Shown here in pieces: positions 24,690 through 37,303 of a stretch of 64,000 nt of DNA. Numbering within the stretch: the first letter of the stretch is position 1; each line of letters begins with the position of its first letter. Position numbers and translations under genes: made by a program. This DNA comes from Dermanyssus gallinae (lineage: Eukaryota > Arthropoda > Arachnida > Mesostigmata > Dermanyssidae). Where the stretch lies: assembly GCA_003439945.1 (NCBI GenBank), contig QVRM01000968.1, positions 248,001 to 312,000 of the forward strand. The letters run 5' to 3'. Below the pieces are notes generated by a model. It was not told the DNA's origin, made no database searches, and saw only the letters and a program-made list of their open reading frames with translations.

Positions 24690-26003
24690 TGTAAAGAAAC
24701 GTTTTTAAAATCGATATATAAATAATTGTAAAGCTCGTTAAAGTAATGTTTTTCCAATGAAACATGGTCTATAAGGAGTCTTGTTTCGGAGTAAAGTTAA
24801 ACTGCTACAATTTGAAATAATAGGAGCATAACATGTGCTGTTGCACGGCAACTATTTCTTCTATACGAAAACTAAGATCATTAACGTGTTTGTGAGAACA
24901 TTTTGAAGAACATATAACACTGATCAGAAAATGCGACATAGTCGTTTATAAGAGAATTTGCAAATATGAAGTCTTTTAGCATTCACGCACCTCAAAATCA
25001 TAACCCTACGACCGTTTACAGCGCTCAAAGCTAACGCATTCAGTCAAATGCAAAACGGAGTAATTAAGATTTTTCGAAGGGTATGTTGAGATTGAGCGCA
25101 TGCATAAATATCTCGGGATTCCGGCACTACTTCTCAAGGGAGGACGGACCCTGGCGTGGCATAGTTAAAACGTCATTAGTTTGTTATATTTTTGAAAATG
25201 CAATTTAGTTGTAAAATAAATCTATGAAAATATTGCTGTCAACATTGTATAAATATATTTTTCTCGAGATAATGCTTCATATTTTGCTATGCTTAATTAA
25301 ACCAGGACACCGAATGTGTGCCCGACTAGTAACCTAAATATCCGGCTTCTTGCGCAACTAACGCTTCAAGTGAAGATAAATGAAACTTTCCGTGACGGTG
25401 ACGCCCGGACAGGCCAGCTAAAAAAACAGTAAGCCTTTCATTTTTTCACATTTTTGAAGATACCAGCCCTATGAAGAATGTGATATATGCGAATGACGAG
25501 AAGCTGTATATTTCTGGTGGCGACATGGAAACTACCGTAAATTGCACAAGTTACGATTGAGTTTGGAGAATAGTCGAGGAAAATAGGCTTGCGCCTTTCG
25601 GAAAACGGGTGAAGTGTTCAACACTTTGGTGTACCAAACTATCCGTTATCCTATCCGCTTGAATATGTGGAGTTAAAAAAATATCTGTAACGAAATATTT
25701 CGCTGGCAAATTACATTTAGTTTTGAAATGCTCATTAATTCGCGACTGGATACAGCACGCATTTACACATTTTGTTTAACAAGGTCAGTTATTTATGATA
25801 TGCACATTTACAACGGTATGTTATTTCATATATTTACAAATAATGCAAAGAGTCTATAGTCATTTAAACCTACTACAGTTACCATTGTGTTGATAAAAAG
25901 TCACAGCCAGAAATAAATACCTTTTGTTTACCTCTATGTAGAAGCGAGAGTAAACTTTGAAAGGCTAGTGTGCCCATCATTGACGGGGTAATATGTGCGA
26001 CGT
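24690..26003. other. AT-rich intergenic, no feature seen
   Basis: I see no gene, RNA or clear repeat in this stretch. Confidence 0.5.
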
Positions 26004-26520
26004 TTAAATTCTCCTTAAAGTTGAGTCGTTTAAGGATTTCAAATAACGCAAGCTAACCGGAAGGGTGTTCCACGCTCTGATAGCTCTAACGCCAAAAGCT
26101 TGGCTGCCTTTGCTGCTGCGATACATGCGGATCTTCACCGTGTTAGATGCCCTGGTCTCTCTCGCGCCTCCAAGGCGATCAAGTTCTAGTATCTTCGGCC
26201 CAATTTCATCGATATTCTTAAAAATCACGCTATTTTCTATATCTAATATATTGTGTTGTTTTCTTTCTTGACTGGGTGATCCCCGAAACATACGAAGAAA
26301 GCGCCCCTGTGCCACACTCAGTCGCTCCGCCTAACCCGTACTGCAGGCAGTCCAAAATTCCAATCCGTACGTAAGGTGACTAAAAAAAAGCGTTGTAGAT
26401 CAGCTTGCATGAAGATGCTCCAATTTTGTTTTTGATGTACCTTGATGAATTTCTGATGACAGCAAGTCGACGGATAAGGGTCTCTACACACGCGTTTTGA
26501 CAATTTGAGCTCCAAGTGCG
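26004..26520 (-). pseudogene. non-LTR retrotransposon C-terminal remnant (CR1/Jockey-like)
   Basis: On the minus strand the sequence reads AQGRFLRMFRGSPSQERK and ends SSKGSQAFGVRAIRAWNTLP, followed by VSLRYLKSLND. The Ser-Ser-x-G...F-x-V-R-x-x-x-x-W-N-x-L-P pattern is the classic end of CR1/Jockey-group ORF2 proteins. Just upstream (26340-26370), WNFGLPAV in one frame and a Leu-Glu-Phe-Trp reading in another mark a frameshift in the segment that normally reads YG...LEFW. No endonuclease or RT core remains attached. Confidence 0.68.
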
Positions 26521-26959
26521 TATCTGAAGTTGTGCAAGTCCCATGCGATGCTATAACATACGAGTGTCAGAACTGGTTACTGCAGAGAACAGATTGTATT
26601 GATCCTTATGGAGAAAGCTGATATGGTATAGCTTACAAGCATGATGACAGTGGGTGAGCTGTTTTATCGATAATATGAGAACAGATATACGGGCTGGATT
26701 CATCCTACGCACGAAAGCTAGAGAGCACACAATGAGCAAATGGCAACTTCATGTTCTCATGGCGCGGTATGAAGCGCCTCAACTCAAGTTAAATAAGAAG
26801 TTTTGTGGAACAGAAAAAACAATTATATATACCAGATTTTCATTATAAAATGTATATGTGTTTTCAAGGTAAAAAGCCTTATGTGCTAGATGGATCAAAA
26901 TGTTCGTAGTATGTCCTGTGTCAGCGACCGTCTCACCAGGCGAAAAAGTGCAGCGATCG

Positions 26960-28000
26960 CTAATGCATCTCTTTACTTAGCTCTCGTCTGTGAGACGAAC
27001 CAGCAACGACATTGATCGCCAACTTGGTGAAATTCTTGAGTCGAAAATACCAAGTAATGGTAGCCATGCACAATTGACATTGTGTACACGTGCTAATTAC
27101 TGCATGTTGATGGCTTTTTTCATTTTTGACATGTAACTCTGGAACTGGCCGTGTCCGGTCAGAACCTGAGTCGTCTAGTAGCAAAGCTCCCGTCGTAGGT
27201 GCTCTCACCGGGTCTCACTTGCGCCCATTTCTCGTGCCAGCCCGATAATGTGGCACTCCAGACCCTGGTGAGATCCAGATTTTCATCTAGATATATTTTA
27301 CTTCTTTTAGCCACTAGAAGGTCCCATGGCAGCATCTTGGCTAGCACTAGCTTCAGTCGAGACCGTCCGATACGCCCGACTTTCCCTGAATGCCAGCGTT
27401 GGTTGGGGCTTAGTGCGCCCTTATTTTTCGCTAACCGAACTGCCATGTCCTCCCAAACTGGGGCCAGTTCAGCCACCCCACAGACTCTAGATATGATCCG
27501 CGCCAGGTTCAAGAAGACCTTTTGGGTTTTTTTCGGCGACGTACTTCACGTGTGCCGATGCGGTCCCATATCTAGTATTATCCCAAGGTACTTCACCTTC
27601 TTTCTGAGTTCTATCGGGTGGCTCGCCATCACGAGATTAACGCCGGTCGAGTGCAAGATCGTCGGCAAACGCCAACGTATAACCTCCACCTTATACGGGA
27701 GACCTCGGATCTCGAGCACCCCGACATAAGCTATATTCTACAGCTCGGATCCTAAGGATCGAGCCCTGTAGGACTCCGACGGTAACCTTGCCCCCCTGCA
27801 ACCAGATCTCTGTCATCCAGATAGGATGAAATCATCACGCACTCATATAACTGCGCGATCTCTGCAGAGGCCTCGGTCATTTTCCTTTCTACCACAACAA
27901 GGATTGCTGCCGGTCCGTAACCCACTACGCTACAAAAAGCGGTTTCTTGGCTTCCGCGGCAAGCAAATAACACGCTTCATATATGCTGTGACGCGTCTTT
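26960..28000 (-). pseudogene. non-LTR reverse transcriptase domain remnant (R1/Jockey-like)
   Basis: The minus strand carries RT motifs in order: a KNAFNS-like AFCSVVGYGP region (about 27920-27945), ISSYLDDRDL (about 27810-27840), VTVGVLQGSI (about 27755-27785), and the catalytic YTLAFADDLALD with the F-A-D-D box at 27658-27669. Downstream are RIISRVCGVAELAPVWEDMA and LSGWHEKWAQVRPGESTY, in the region after the palm. Stops and frameshifts lie between most motifs, so the element is dead. Confidence 0.7.
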
Positions 28001-29676
28001 ATAGCTGGGCAAACTTTGCCTCTGAAATATGGCCCCACACAAACGGATTAAATTTCACACGAGAAGCGATAATGCGCATGATGATCATATTGAGCACGCA
28101 GCGTGTAATGGTGGCAAGACTCCAATATTGTCGGAAACAATAGCAGATTGAAGCTCTGGACGCGTTATGCTTGATGACGCGTAAATATTGACTGTGTTGC
28201 AAATCGCCAACAAGAAAATTACTACGTTTAAACAGCGGTGATTTATAATGCCTAACTATTGCTAAAAAAACAATTTATATGCTCTGTTGGCTGATACAGG
28301 CTTATTATATCACATATTCCTTGTGTGAGCCACATGAGCGCCGGCAACCAGCGGGTTGTTTGATCGTGTTAGACATCCATAGCATATGTCTATTTTTTGT
28401 ACTTGGTTAGTGCTGTCGAATGATTGTGTTCAAAGTCTTCAAGATAAGTCGGCATCAGTCATCTCAGTTCTGATACAAATAAGAATCACAGTATTTTTAG
28501 TCTCCTGTGTCTTCCGGATCATAACAGCTATATCTCTAGCAGTTCTTTTTATGATCGTGTGTTGCATTTAGGGATGAGTTCTGGTTTTCTCTTTCGGGCA
28601 GGCTTGCACTTTGGCATTTGGAGGTCGGCTTGTATGATTTCGGCCTTGCTCGACTATTCATTCTGGTTAAATGTATACTCCCTCAGACTGCCGGCTTTCC
28701 ATAATGCGCTGGCGTGAAGTACCTTGTGGTAACTAGTTCTTACTCCCCTAACCGTGTGCACTCTCGATGTTCAATAGGCCTTTCAAATCTTCTAGGTCCC
28801 TACAGTGCGGAATATATTGTATCCATAGAAGACTGCCACTTTATCCATTTGGATTTTAACTCTTGACCTGGACCCCCACTTCTGACTTCAGGCGCTGCTG
28901 GAAACCCGTCCACCATATAAAGGTGTCTGCCTCCGCGTTGGACATCCAGTCCATTTTTCTATTGGTGTTTGCCACATTTGTCTTATAGAGCTGACAGGGG
29001 CCAGAGCCCCGCTCACGACTGGCAACTCGAGAATATCATGGTTTAAATTTATCTAGAAGATGTTTACAATTCGAAGTGGAATTTGAACCATCTCTTACGG
29101 CTGTCCAGTTGCCTTGGGGGTCATGGGCTATCATCGTGTCTATCGCCTCGATCCCTCCGCCTGCCTTTTTCTTCGGATGCTTCCTTATCGCTGTCCCTTT
29201 CTATCTATATCTTCCGGGTTATGATAGGAGATTCCCAAAACAAGCTCTACGGAAGTATTTTTGTCTCAGCATCTATCCCTAGGAGAGGTAGGCATATGCT
29301 GTCCGCGCAGTGTTTCCATCCACTTCGCAAACGGGGCGCCTCTTCTTCACTTCCATGAAATCAGATGGCTACGTATTCACATCAGTTATTTTTGTCGTGT
29401 TGCCTTAATAAGAATTTTAGTCGCTAGTATACATGTAGTATAATTTAATTTTTGTAACGACCCGCTCCCACGTACTTCTATGTTTTCTCCTTTTCTACAT
29501 TACGCGTCGTTCAAAACGCAGTGGTATCAAAAGGTCAGTTAGTTAGATAATCAGTTGGTGCAGTAAAGAATAGACTATAGTAGACATAAAAGCTTGTAGA
29601 ATTTATTTTTGTTTTACACTGTCTGTTAATTGGATACTTACTCCAACTATAGCAGAGTGATAATTTCATGTACAGA

Positions 29677-29678
<2 letters not shown>

Positions 29679-29733
<55 letters not shown>

Positions 29734-29737
29734 ATAT

Positions 29738-29808
<71 letters not shown>
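29679..29808. repeat. (AT)n microsatellite, about 130 bp
   Basis: This is the longest AT array in the window, with TG and GA interruptions near 29721-29742. It can fold on itself as a near-perfect hairpin, so its length in an assembly may be unreliable. Confidence 0.95.
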
Positions 29809-29809
<1 letters not shown>

Positions 29810-30561
29810 TTATAATTACTGTATTGACCATCATGTTTAATTAGGGCAGTTATATTGGGCGCATCATGACATGACGCTGCCCAAAGAGCAGACTGTATAT
29901 ATGTATATATATTACATGCATTTACCTAAGACTCAGCATCCTACGGCTGTAGATACAGGGGAAGGACGGCGTTTATCATAAAATTAGGCAAAACAAACGC
30001 AGTATATAAATACGTTAACAAACACATCCCGTGCGTATTGTCCTTTAGCGATGATAAAATGCGCTATAATTCAGGATCTCTAAAGAGGAATTTAATATAT
30101 CTAGGACAATGTTCGATCAGGGGAGAGCTTAAAGATGCAGCCTGGTACTGGCGAATTTCCTTTAGTAATACACCCCACCTATGTTCTGTTCAGCAAGTAA
30201 CTTTTTTTATCTACCGAGGGCAAATAGCTTGACCGCTCAGCGCGACCTTCTGTGCCCCCCCTCCCCCCAGGATAAGCCCTTATATAATCAACACAGTAGC
30301 ATTGTTGGTGTTTGTTTAAATATATTACTCGCATTATTCGAACAGTTAGTCACTTATACCGGTATGACATTAAATCAGTATTAGCAGTGGCAGCAAATGT
30401 TTAAAGTCGCACCCAACAAACAAAATTAAGAGCTGGATGTATATAAATACTTTACTCTGATAAACATGATATACTATAAGAGATGCAAGCACGGCGTATT
30501 CCTGTAATAGGTATATTTGTCTTTAGAAACTGAGAAAAGGAGAAAGTTGTAAAACAAGACT

Positions 30562-30640
30562 CGGTGGTCCCGTGATTAAGTGCAGTCCCGCCATAACAGT
30601 CGGTGTATGGCTCAAGCCATCTTCCTGTCAAAAGGCACCA
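30562..30640 (+). repeat. tRNA-like sequence, possibly a decayed SINE head
   Basis: GTGGTCCCGTGATTAAGTGC resembles the A-box region of Leu/Ser-type tRNAs, and GGCTCAAGCCATC, about 35 nt later, resembles a degenerate B box. No acceptor stem pairing is evident, so a functional tRNA gene is unlikely. This is a weak call. Confidence 0.3.
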
Positions 30641-33218
30641 GTTGTTCGACTGCCACTCAATCATGCGTTTAATCGTCGCTATATGATTAGAACAAAATTT
30701 GCGGCAATTTGCGTAGCTAAGTAGTACTGGCGACTAAATGATCACCGGGCACGGAAGAATCATACAACACATGTTACTATTGCCAGTTAAGTCGTTTTTC
30801 ATATACCGAAAAATAGAGTAACTTACGCTTCCTTTTGTTGCAATTGCCCATTATTTATGAGAAAAAAACGGCTAACATCCAGGAAGCGCAAATGCGAAAG
30901 GTGAAACTCGAAAATAGTAATGCGCTATAAGTTAGCAATCTTAATTATATATGTGTCTATGTGCACCGAGGGACTGGGTGCTTTTTCCAATTGGCCAATT
31001 GGTCTCTAGACTATATAAATGCTGGCAACAACGGAAGTAGTAATTTTTAGACTCGTCTGTAGCGCCTTGAATCATATATACGCCTGGCATATATACGTTT
31101 GGCGGGCGTGGGGATAAACAACTCGCTGGTACCTTCACTGAATGGACATGTGCCAATGCAGCAGTGGGCAAAGTTGCATTATAACCTCGTGCTAATCAAG
31201 CGCGAATTTTAACATAATTTTGCATGAGTATAATTCTATAGTCGTTTCTGTTATTAGATATAAACGACCGATGCTTTCAGCTTCAGTCGTTCCTTGATTT
31301 CCTTCCCCAGCTCTACCCTGCCCTCAAGTATCATCAAATCAGCCGAGCTATTGCGTGCGAAAATATCTATGATAAGCTACGTAGCGTTTGAGTATCTTCA
31401 CGAGTGATGTGCTCGTCTGTTCACTCTGTGAAGTCAACTTGATCGACCAAGAATTGCCCACGCTCGCGCCTTTAGCCGCGTAGAATATACCGATTTAATT
31501 AGCCTAAACCAACGTGCAATGCAGTTTTTCTCCATAACAGCTGCTTTCGACTTTCCGATGCGGCCAGTAAATCCTGCTAGCTAATAGATTGTTCGCTGAG
31601 AGCTCAAACGCGTACTTACGCATACACACGTACATAAGTATATTAATATATTGTTGATGAATAGCACAGTGTCGTAAACATACCCGCCTTTAGCGATAAG
31701 AAGAATTGCACTTGCTCTACATTGTCCACGTGCAGCGTTTTGAATAATTATGTTAGCCATGAACCCAAAGCACTGTGGCTTTAGCTTGAACTTCTGGCGT
31801 TTGCAGCTGTGAACAACGTTTCAGGTTTAAGCCCTAAGTTACCTTCGAGAAAAGCGGACGCAAAAAGAGCGCGAGCGGGAGGGCTAGATACTGAAGGTTA
31901 AATAGAACTAAATCGTCGGTAGTATAAACTGAACGTATTTGTTGGATGCTGTCATTCCTGTCAGGGTGTTGTTAACCATTAATGTATATACCTAATTACC
32001 ATAATATTTTCTCCAGATTTTTTTTAGTTTGTTCCTTGATTCAGTATCTGTCTACCAGGGCTTAGGTTACATTTTGTTGCTTTGTTTCAGTTGGAAGAAA
32101 TCAGATGTACCTGAACTGCCCAAGTCTAACTGTACATGCCGCCAATCAGTGTCATTGAGAGAACTTGTATGACTTGTCTATTCGTTCGACTCGCCTGCTT
32201 CTTCTTGCAGTCACTCATAGACCGGTGCTTCTTGGCAACCTAAGAGGGAAGAATTAGGAAGTGCTCGATTGATTGAATAATTACATAGTCATTCAAGTAT
32301 GTATGGCTGCGTAGTATACTACGCAGTAAACCGGCTTTTCTTATTGTCATTCTTGTTGTGCTGTTGCTCTCTTTTTCTTCTCCTTGTTTTGTTTTCTTGA
32401 CTCCTCGGTGGATGAGCGTCCACGGCACGCACAGGATAGAAGCGAAGATAGGTTAACCGTTCTTTAACTATGTCTTCGTGTTTTCTTTACCCTTCCTCTC
32501 CTACCACTCTGACCGGTATTAGGTCCATAGTTCGTTGAGCTTCCTTAGGGCCCCCGGCTATAACCGTACCGTTGAATAATCTTGCGTTTTTCTTTTGCTC
32601 ACGTTCTTATGGCGAAGACAAAATGGCGATTACCTTATGACTGGCTCCATTCATTCGAAGGAAACGGGGGAAACAGTGCACTGCAATCACGGCTTTACTC
32701 TGCGCCATGTTTTCATTATAACACCGAGTATGTGTGCGCAAGGACAGACATAAAACACTTCATTTATCTCCTCTTTGTACATTTGCTCCCGGAGGCAGAG
32801 CCGATGAGAAGAGCGTTGGTGGGCAGAAGCATGTAAAGAACCAGTTAGAGCGGTAAGGGACGGGTAACCTAGATACGACACTAACGAACGTATCTCAGAA
32901 GAAATTAGAGTCAACCCTCTTTTTGGCACCGCCTGCATTATTTTCGTAAATTGGCCGAAAACTTCCTTACATCTGATACCCCTACGAGTGCCTGGAACTC
33001 GTGAAAACGAAGGCCACGAAGTACACGTTGCTCTTAGGCTAAACCTGTCAAAGGCATTCACGTGACCGTGTGGCCGGTTCTATTTTTTGCTATCTGCAAA
33101 AGCTGGGAAACTCGTCGAAGTCCGGGCTTGTCGAGCCAAGGCGAGATGGTCGAATGGCTTCCAACGGGGTTAGTTATGGCGGACCAACAGTTGTGTTCAC
33201 CCGGTCGGCCTCACCCCA

Positions 33219-33257
33219 TTAGTTGCCTCCCTGTTGCTGGATTTCGATCTTCTCCAC
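33219..33257 (-). CDS. cora: coracle terminal coding exon 12 with stop
   Basis: After TTTTTTATCAG the exon reads [12 protein letters not shown] followed by TAA at 33221-33219. VEKIEIQQQ closely matches the insect coracle C-terminus as recalled, and the phase fits exon 11 (PDLK|VEKIEI). The 3' UTR should extend to lower coordinates; I could not place a convincing poly(A) signal. Confidence 0.9.
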   Translation of the reverse strand: MEKIEIQQQGGN

Positions 33258-35588
33258 CTGATAAAAAACATATAAATAATAAATTAGATCACTTGTTAAC
33301 CAGCTTGTTCCTCCTATATATATATATCCGCAGAAATACATACATATATTGGAACATCATGGGCATTCCGGCATTCATTCACAAAGAAATACACACAGTT
33401 CAATACAAATATGCTTCGCACATGCATACCTTGAGATCCGGATTCATCATGGTGGCCTCCTGAATGGCCTCGGCTAGCGCTTTATCGTGATCGATAGGGT
33501 CGCCGTCGCTCTGAATTGTGATTTTCTGCTCGACTCTCGTCTCGACCACACCGTCCCGCTCCATCTTGTACGTCACCGTTTCGACTGTACGAGTCTTAGA
33601 TGAAATGGTTTGCTGCGAAATTACCTTCGACACATATCACATATCCAGTTCAGTTGCGTGATCATCTACTGAGTGGGTTGGGTTTATATATATATATATA
33701 TATATATTATCCTTCCTACCGGGCGATCCTCCGAACAATTGTCCATATATGTTCTATACACATAACAAAGTTTATATTTGCTTATTATAATGACAAGCTA
33801 TCGCGAAGGTTGTCTTGTTGTATACTAAAGTATGACTCCACATTGCAGACCGCAAATATCTCAGTTTCTATCGGTTTCTCAGAAAAATCACAAAGAGTAG
33901 TACCTACCTCGGAAACCCAAACATATGTTTTCCGTGGAAATGCTACGGAAATAATTGGTGCAGAATAAATACATATATCCAAGCAACAGGTAATTTCTAC
34001 CCACTTTGTGACTAGGTGCACTCGACTGTTGAAACGTCACGGATAAATGTGACGCGCTGATATATTTATATCGAGTCATTGTGCCGGCAAGCATTACAGC
34101 CGTCATCAAAACTACTAGTCAAACCCATACGAGAGCAATACGGAGCTCAGATGTTGACCAGAACTTCATCGGACTTTGTGCTTGACTTGGTGTAGATCGC
34201 CGTATTTTGGGTCTTAAACATCACGCTTGTAGTGGACTAACCTCTCCTTCTTGTTCAACGGAGATGTCGTGCGGTGGAACGTGCTGGGTAGTGACCTTCG
34301 TCGTCGAGTACTGACCACCGGAAGGCAGTCCATCCTCGCCCAGAGGGTCGACTGAGTAGGCTACCTTACGGGTCTCTGTCGAGACGACGGGCACCGTCTT
34401 CGTGCTCGTGGGCACCGAGCCACCGATACCGCCGACCCCGCCAACGCCGCCACTGTTAGCGTCGTACTTCATCGCCTCGGTCTTGACGATCGTTTGCTGC
34501 AAACAAAACAAACGTGCAGATCCCATAGATCAGTGCACCTGTAGAAGCAGTGACGCTCAACAGTAACGACGACAACGACAACGATCCCGACCACAACAAC
34601 TCGAATGAACTCCACGGTAGCTCGTGAAACGTTAAGCATATTATTATTATTATTACTATTATTATTATTTTACCGAGCAGGCCGCATCTCGAACGGACAA
34701 TCAAACAGTTAGTTATGTAGTTTTCTGCCATTGTCATTAAGGGTACAGCAAAATTCTGTTAACAAGGAACTGTCGCTATTCAAATAAAGGAATATATGTC
34801 CTACCGGTAGCTGGTCCACAGGAACGGCCATAACTCTTCCTGTGGACGCAATGTGCTCTGTGACCAGCGTCTGTTGCTGCTGCTGGGTAGTTGTTGAGTA
34901 ACGAGTGTACTCGCCGCTGCGTTCGTCGTATACCAAACCCCCAGCGGTTGCCACCTGGGGCGGTTCTGCCCCGCTCGATGGGGCCCCTTCAAATCCTCCA
35001 CTGATTCCTCCGCTCGGGCCGCCGCTGCTGGTTGTTACCCCCGACAGCAGACCACTGCTTTCGCGGCCCATTGGCGACTTGACCGGGCTGCCAGTGGAAC
35101 CCGCTGAGCCGGAAGAGTCCATTCGACCAGACGGCGTTGTCGACGTATAATACTGCAACAAGTCGCATATAAACACCTTGAAAATTTTTCTTCGGTATGT
35201 GTATATTTTATGTATATATATGACACATTTGTACATATACGTAAGGCGGATTCAAATGGAAAAAATATGAAACGTACAGTAGGCATACTTGAAATCTTTA
35301 TTCGAAAGTAATCACCAGAAGCTGAACTATAGCTATCCCACTGTTTCACGAGCCAAAGAATTCCCTGTTCCCAGAATTCAGTGTTTCACTGTGTCCTTCT
35401 GTTTATCGTTCGAACTAATCGCGCTTTTGAATTTTTATTTACGAGTGGCCGGTCTGGGTATCGAATCCAAGCCTCCCGAATGCAAGGCAAAAACATTGGT
35501 ACTAAGCCATCTTGCTCGGTACGACTTCAACGAGTTTGGTTCTCACGACTATTCGTACCTTTTCATTTAAACCTACCTTATACATTCG

Positions 35589-35630
<42 letters not shown>

Positions 35631-35737
35631 AGAAGAATTGCTTATTCTATTGTTTGCCTTTTAAATGAAACGCGGTGGCCTTACTAATTCAAAATGTTTA
35701 TAACCACCGCATACGCTCTATCATTAACCCAATTCTA

Positions 35738-35775
<38 letters not shown>

Positions 35776-37255
35776 TTAATTCCGCTAAAAAGCCGATATT
35801 CCTGTAAACGCCAAACAATTAACTAAGGCCTACCTGTGTGTCTTTTTCAAACGACATTGAGGGAGACTTCGGCTGCGGCTGCTGTCGTCCCAGTGAGCCC
35901 GACGGTGAGGCTGTACCCTTGCTAATATCCTTGTCCTTGGTAGGGCTCAGGCCCGAACCGGCCATCGTCGGCTCTGGGCCTGGGCTAGGCTTTTCTTTCG
36001 AGTCCTGTCGGTACTGGGGGAGGGTAGGCCCGCGCGCGTTCGTGTTAGTGTGCTAACTTCATTCAATCTTAACGCACTCGTACTGGTAACCAACGTTTGC
36101 AACGCGTCCATACACACGCCCATACATACACACACGCTAAAGACTCGATCACATAGGTATTAAGAAAGAGGCATGAAGAAGAAGAAGATAACTGAACGGC
36201 CAAGGCTTTCTACATCAGACTACGATCGCCAGCTACTAAGACGGAATGTGCACTAACTACGGACTGGCCGATGCAACGTACGGTAGCAATGGGCGGAATT
36301 TCGGTAGATACCCCGTTTAGCAACAGAAAGTTGGCCTTCCAACTTTGCGTCTACATACGATAGCACTATACTGCTGGAAACACACGAGTCGATATTCATC
36401 GACATATGGTTAAACGGAGCAACGTTGATGGTAATGAGTCCAAAGCTCCCAAAGAAACCGGCCCCTTCTAAAAACTACAGAATGCCTTCTAGCTACTCTA
36501 ATGAGGTTGTTGGTTCTCTGAACGAACAACTGCCAGCAGACCCACTGCCACCGCACTCAGTCAGCCTGTCATCCGTTGCCGATCTGTTCTGGTTCCCCTA
36601 ACTTTTAAGAAGTTAAGGGAAAATGCACGCACGACTGCGAGTTAGAAACAGCAAGAGCTGACAAGGCCAGTTATCAGCAAACTTAGCAAACGTATTACAC
36701 CACTACACTACTACAGCTACGACAATTACGAATACTCGTCGCACTGCATACAGCCTTGCTCCTAAATGTGCAAGATCTGTGAGTCGGAAAGGGAGGGGTA
36801 GGATTGGTATGTGCTTATAAAGCCGCTCATGACGACGAAAACGTCGACGTCGTTTTGCCATAAACTCATCAGCAGAAAAATAGGAGTAAAATAGAAATTG
36901 GCGTGGCACGATGTAGCATCCGAGCCCAGCCAGCCAAAAACGTTCGCGGGTGGCATTCTTGCAGGTGATTGGGAGGTGTGCATCGCGATTACTAGCTGCA
37001 TACTGCATCATGCCATCATCACGTCAGGGTACATATCGCAAGGACATTCGATGCACTCACACAAAGGAAGAGCTACTCATTAAATATAAAAAAGAGTGCT
37101 GATGTCTCAAAGGAAACAAATAATCACGTGCGGTACAAATCAGCTAAGAACATTCGTTAAAACACACACACACACATATCGGGCTTGTTGCATAACATTG
37201 AATGAAAAATAATATAAGTGCACTACTTTTAATTGAAAAGACAATTATCATTATA

Positions 37256-37303
<48 letters not shown>

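Larger units (their letters stand above)
28001..33218. other. intergenic 3' of coracle; AT array and weak tRNA-like sequence
   Basis: The distal part of the coracle 3' UTR presumably lies at the upper end of this stretch. The rest has no supported gene. Notable contents are the long AT array at 29679-29808 and a tRNA-like stretch near 30560-30640, both listed separately. Confidence 0.5.
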
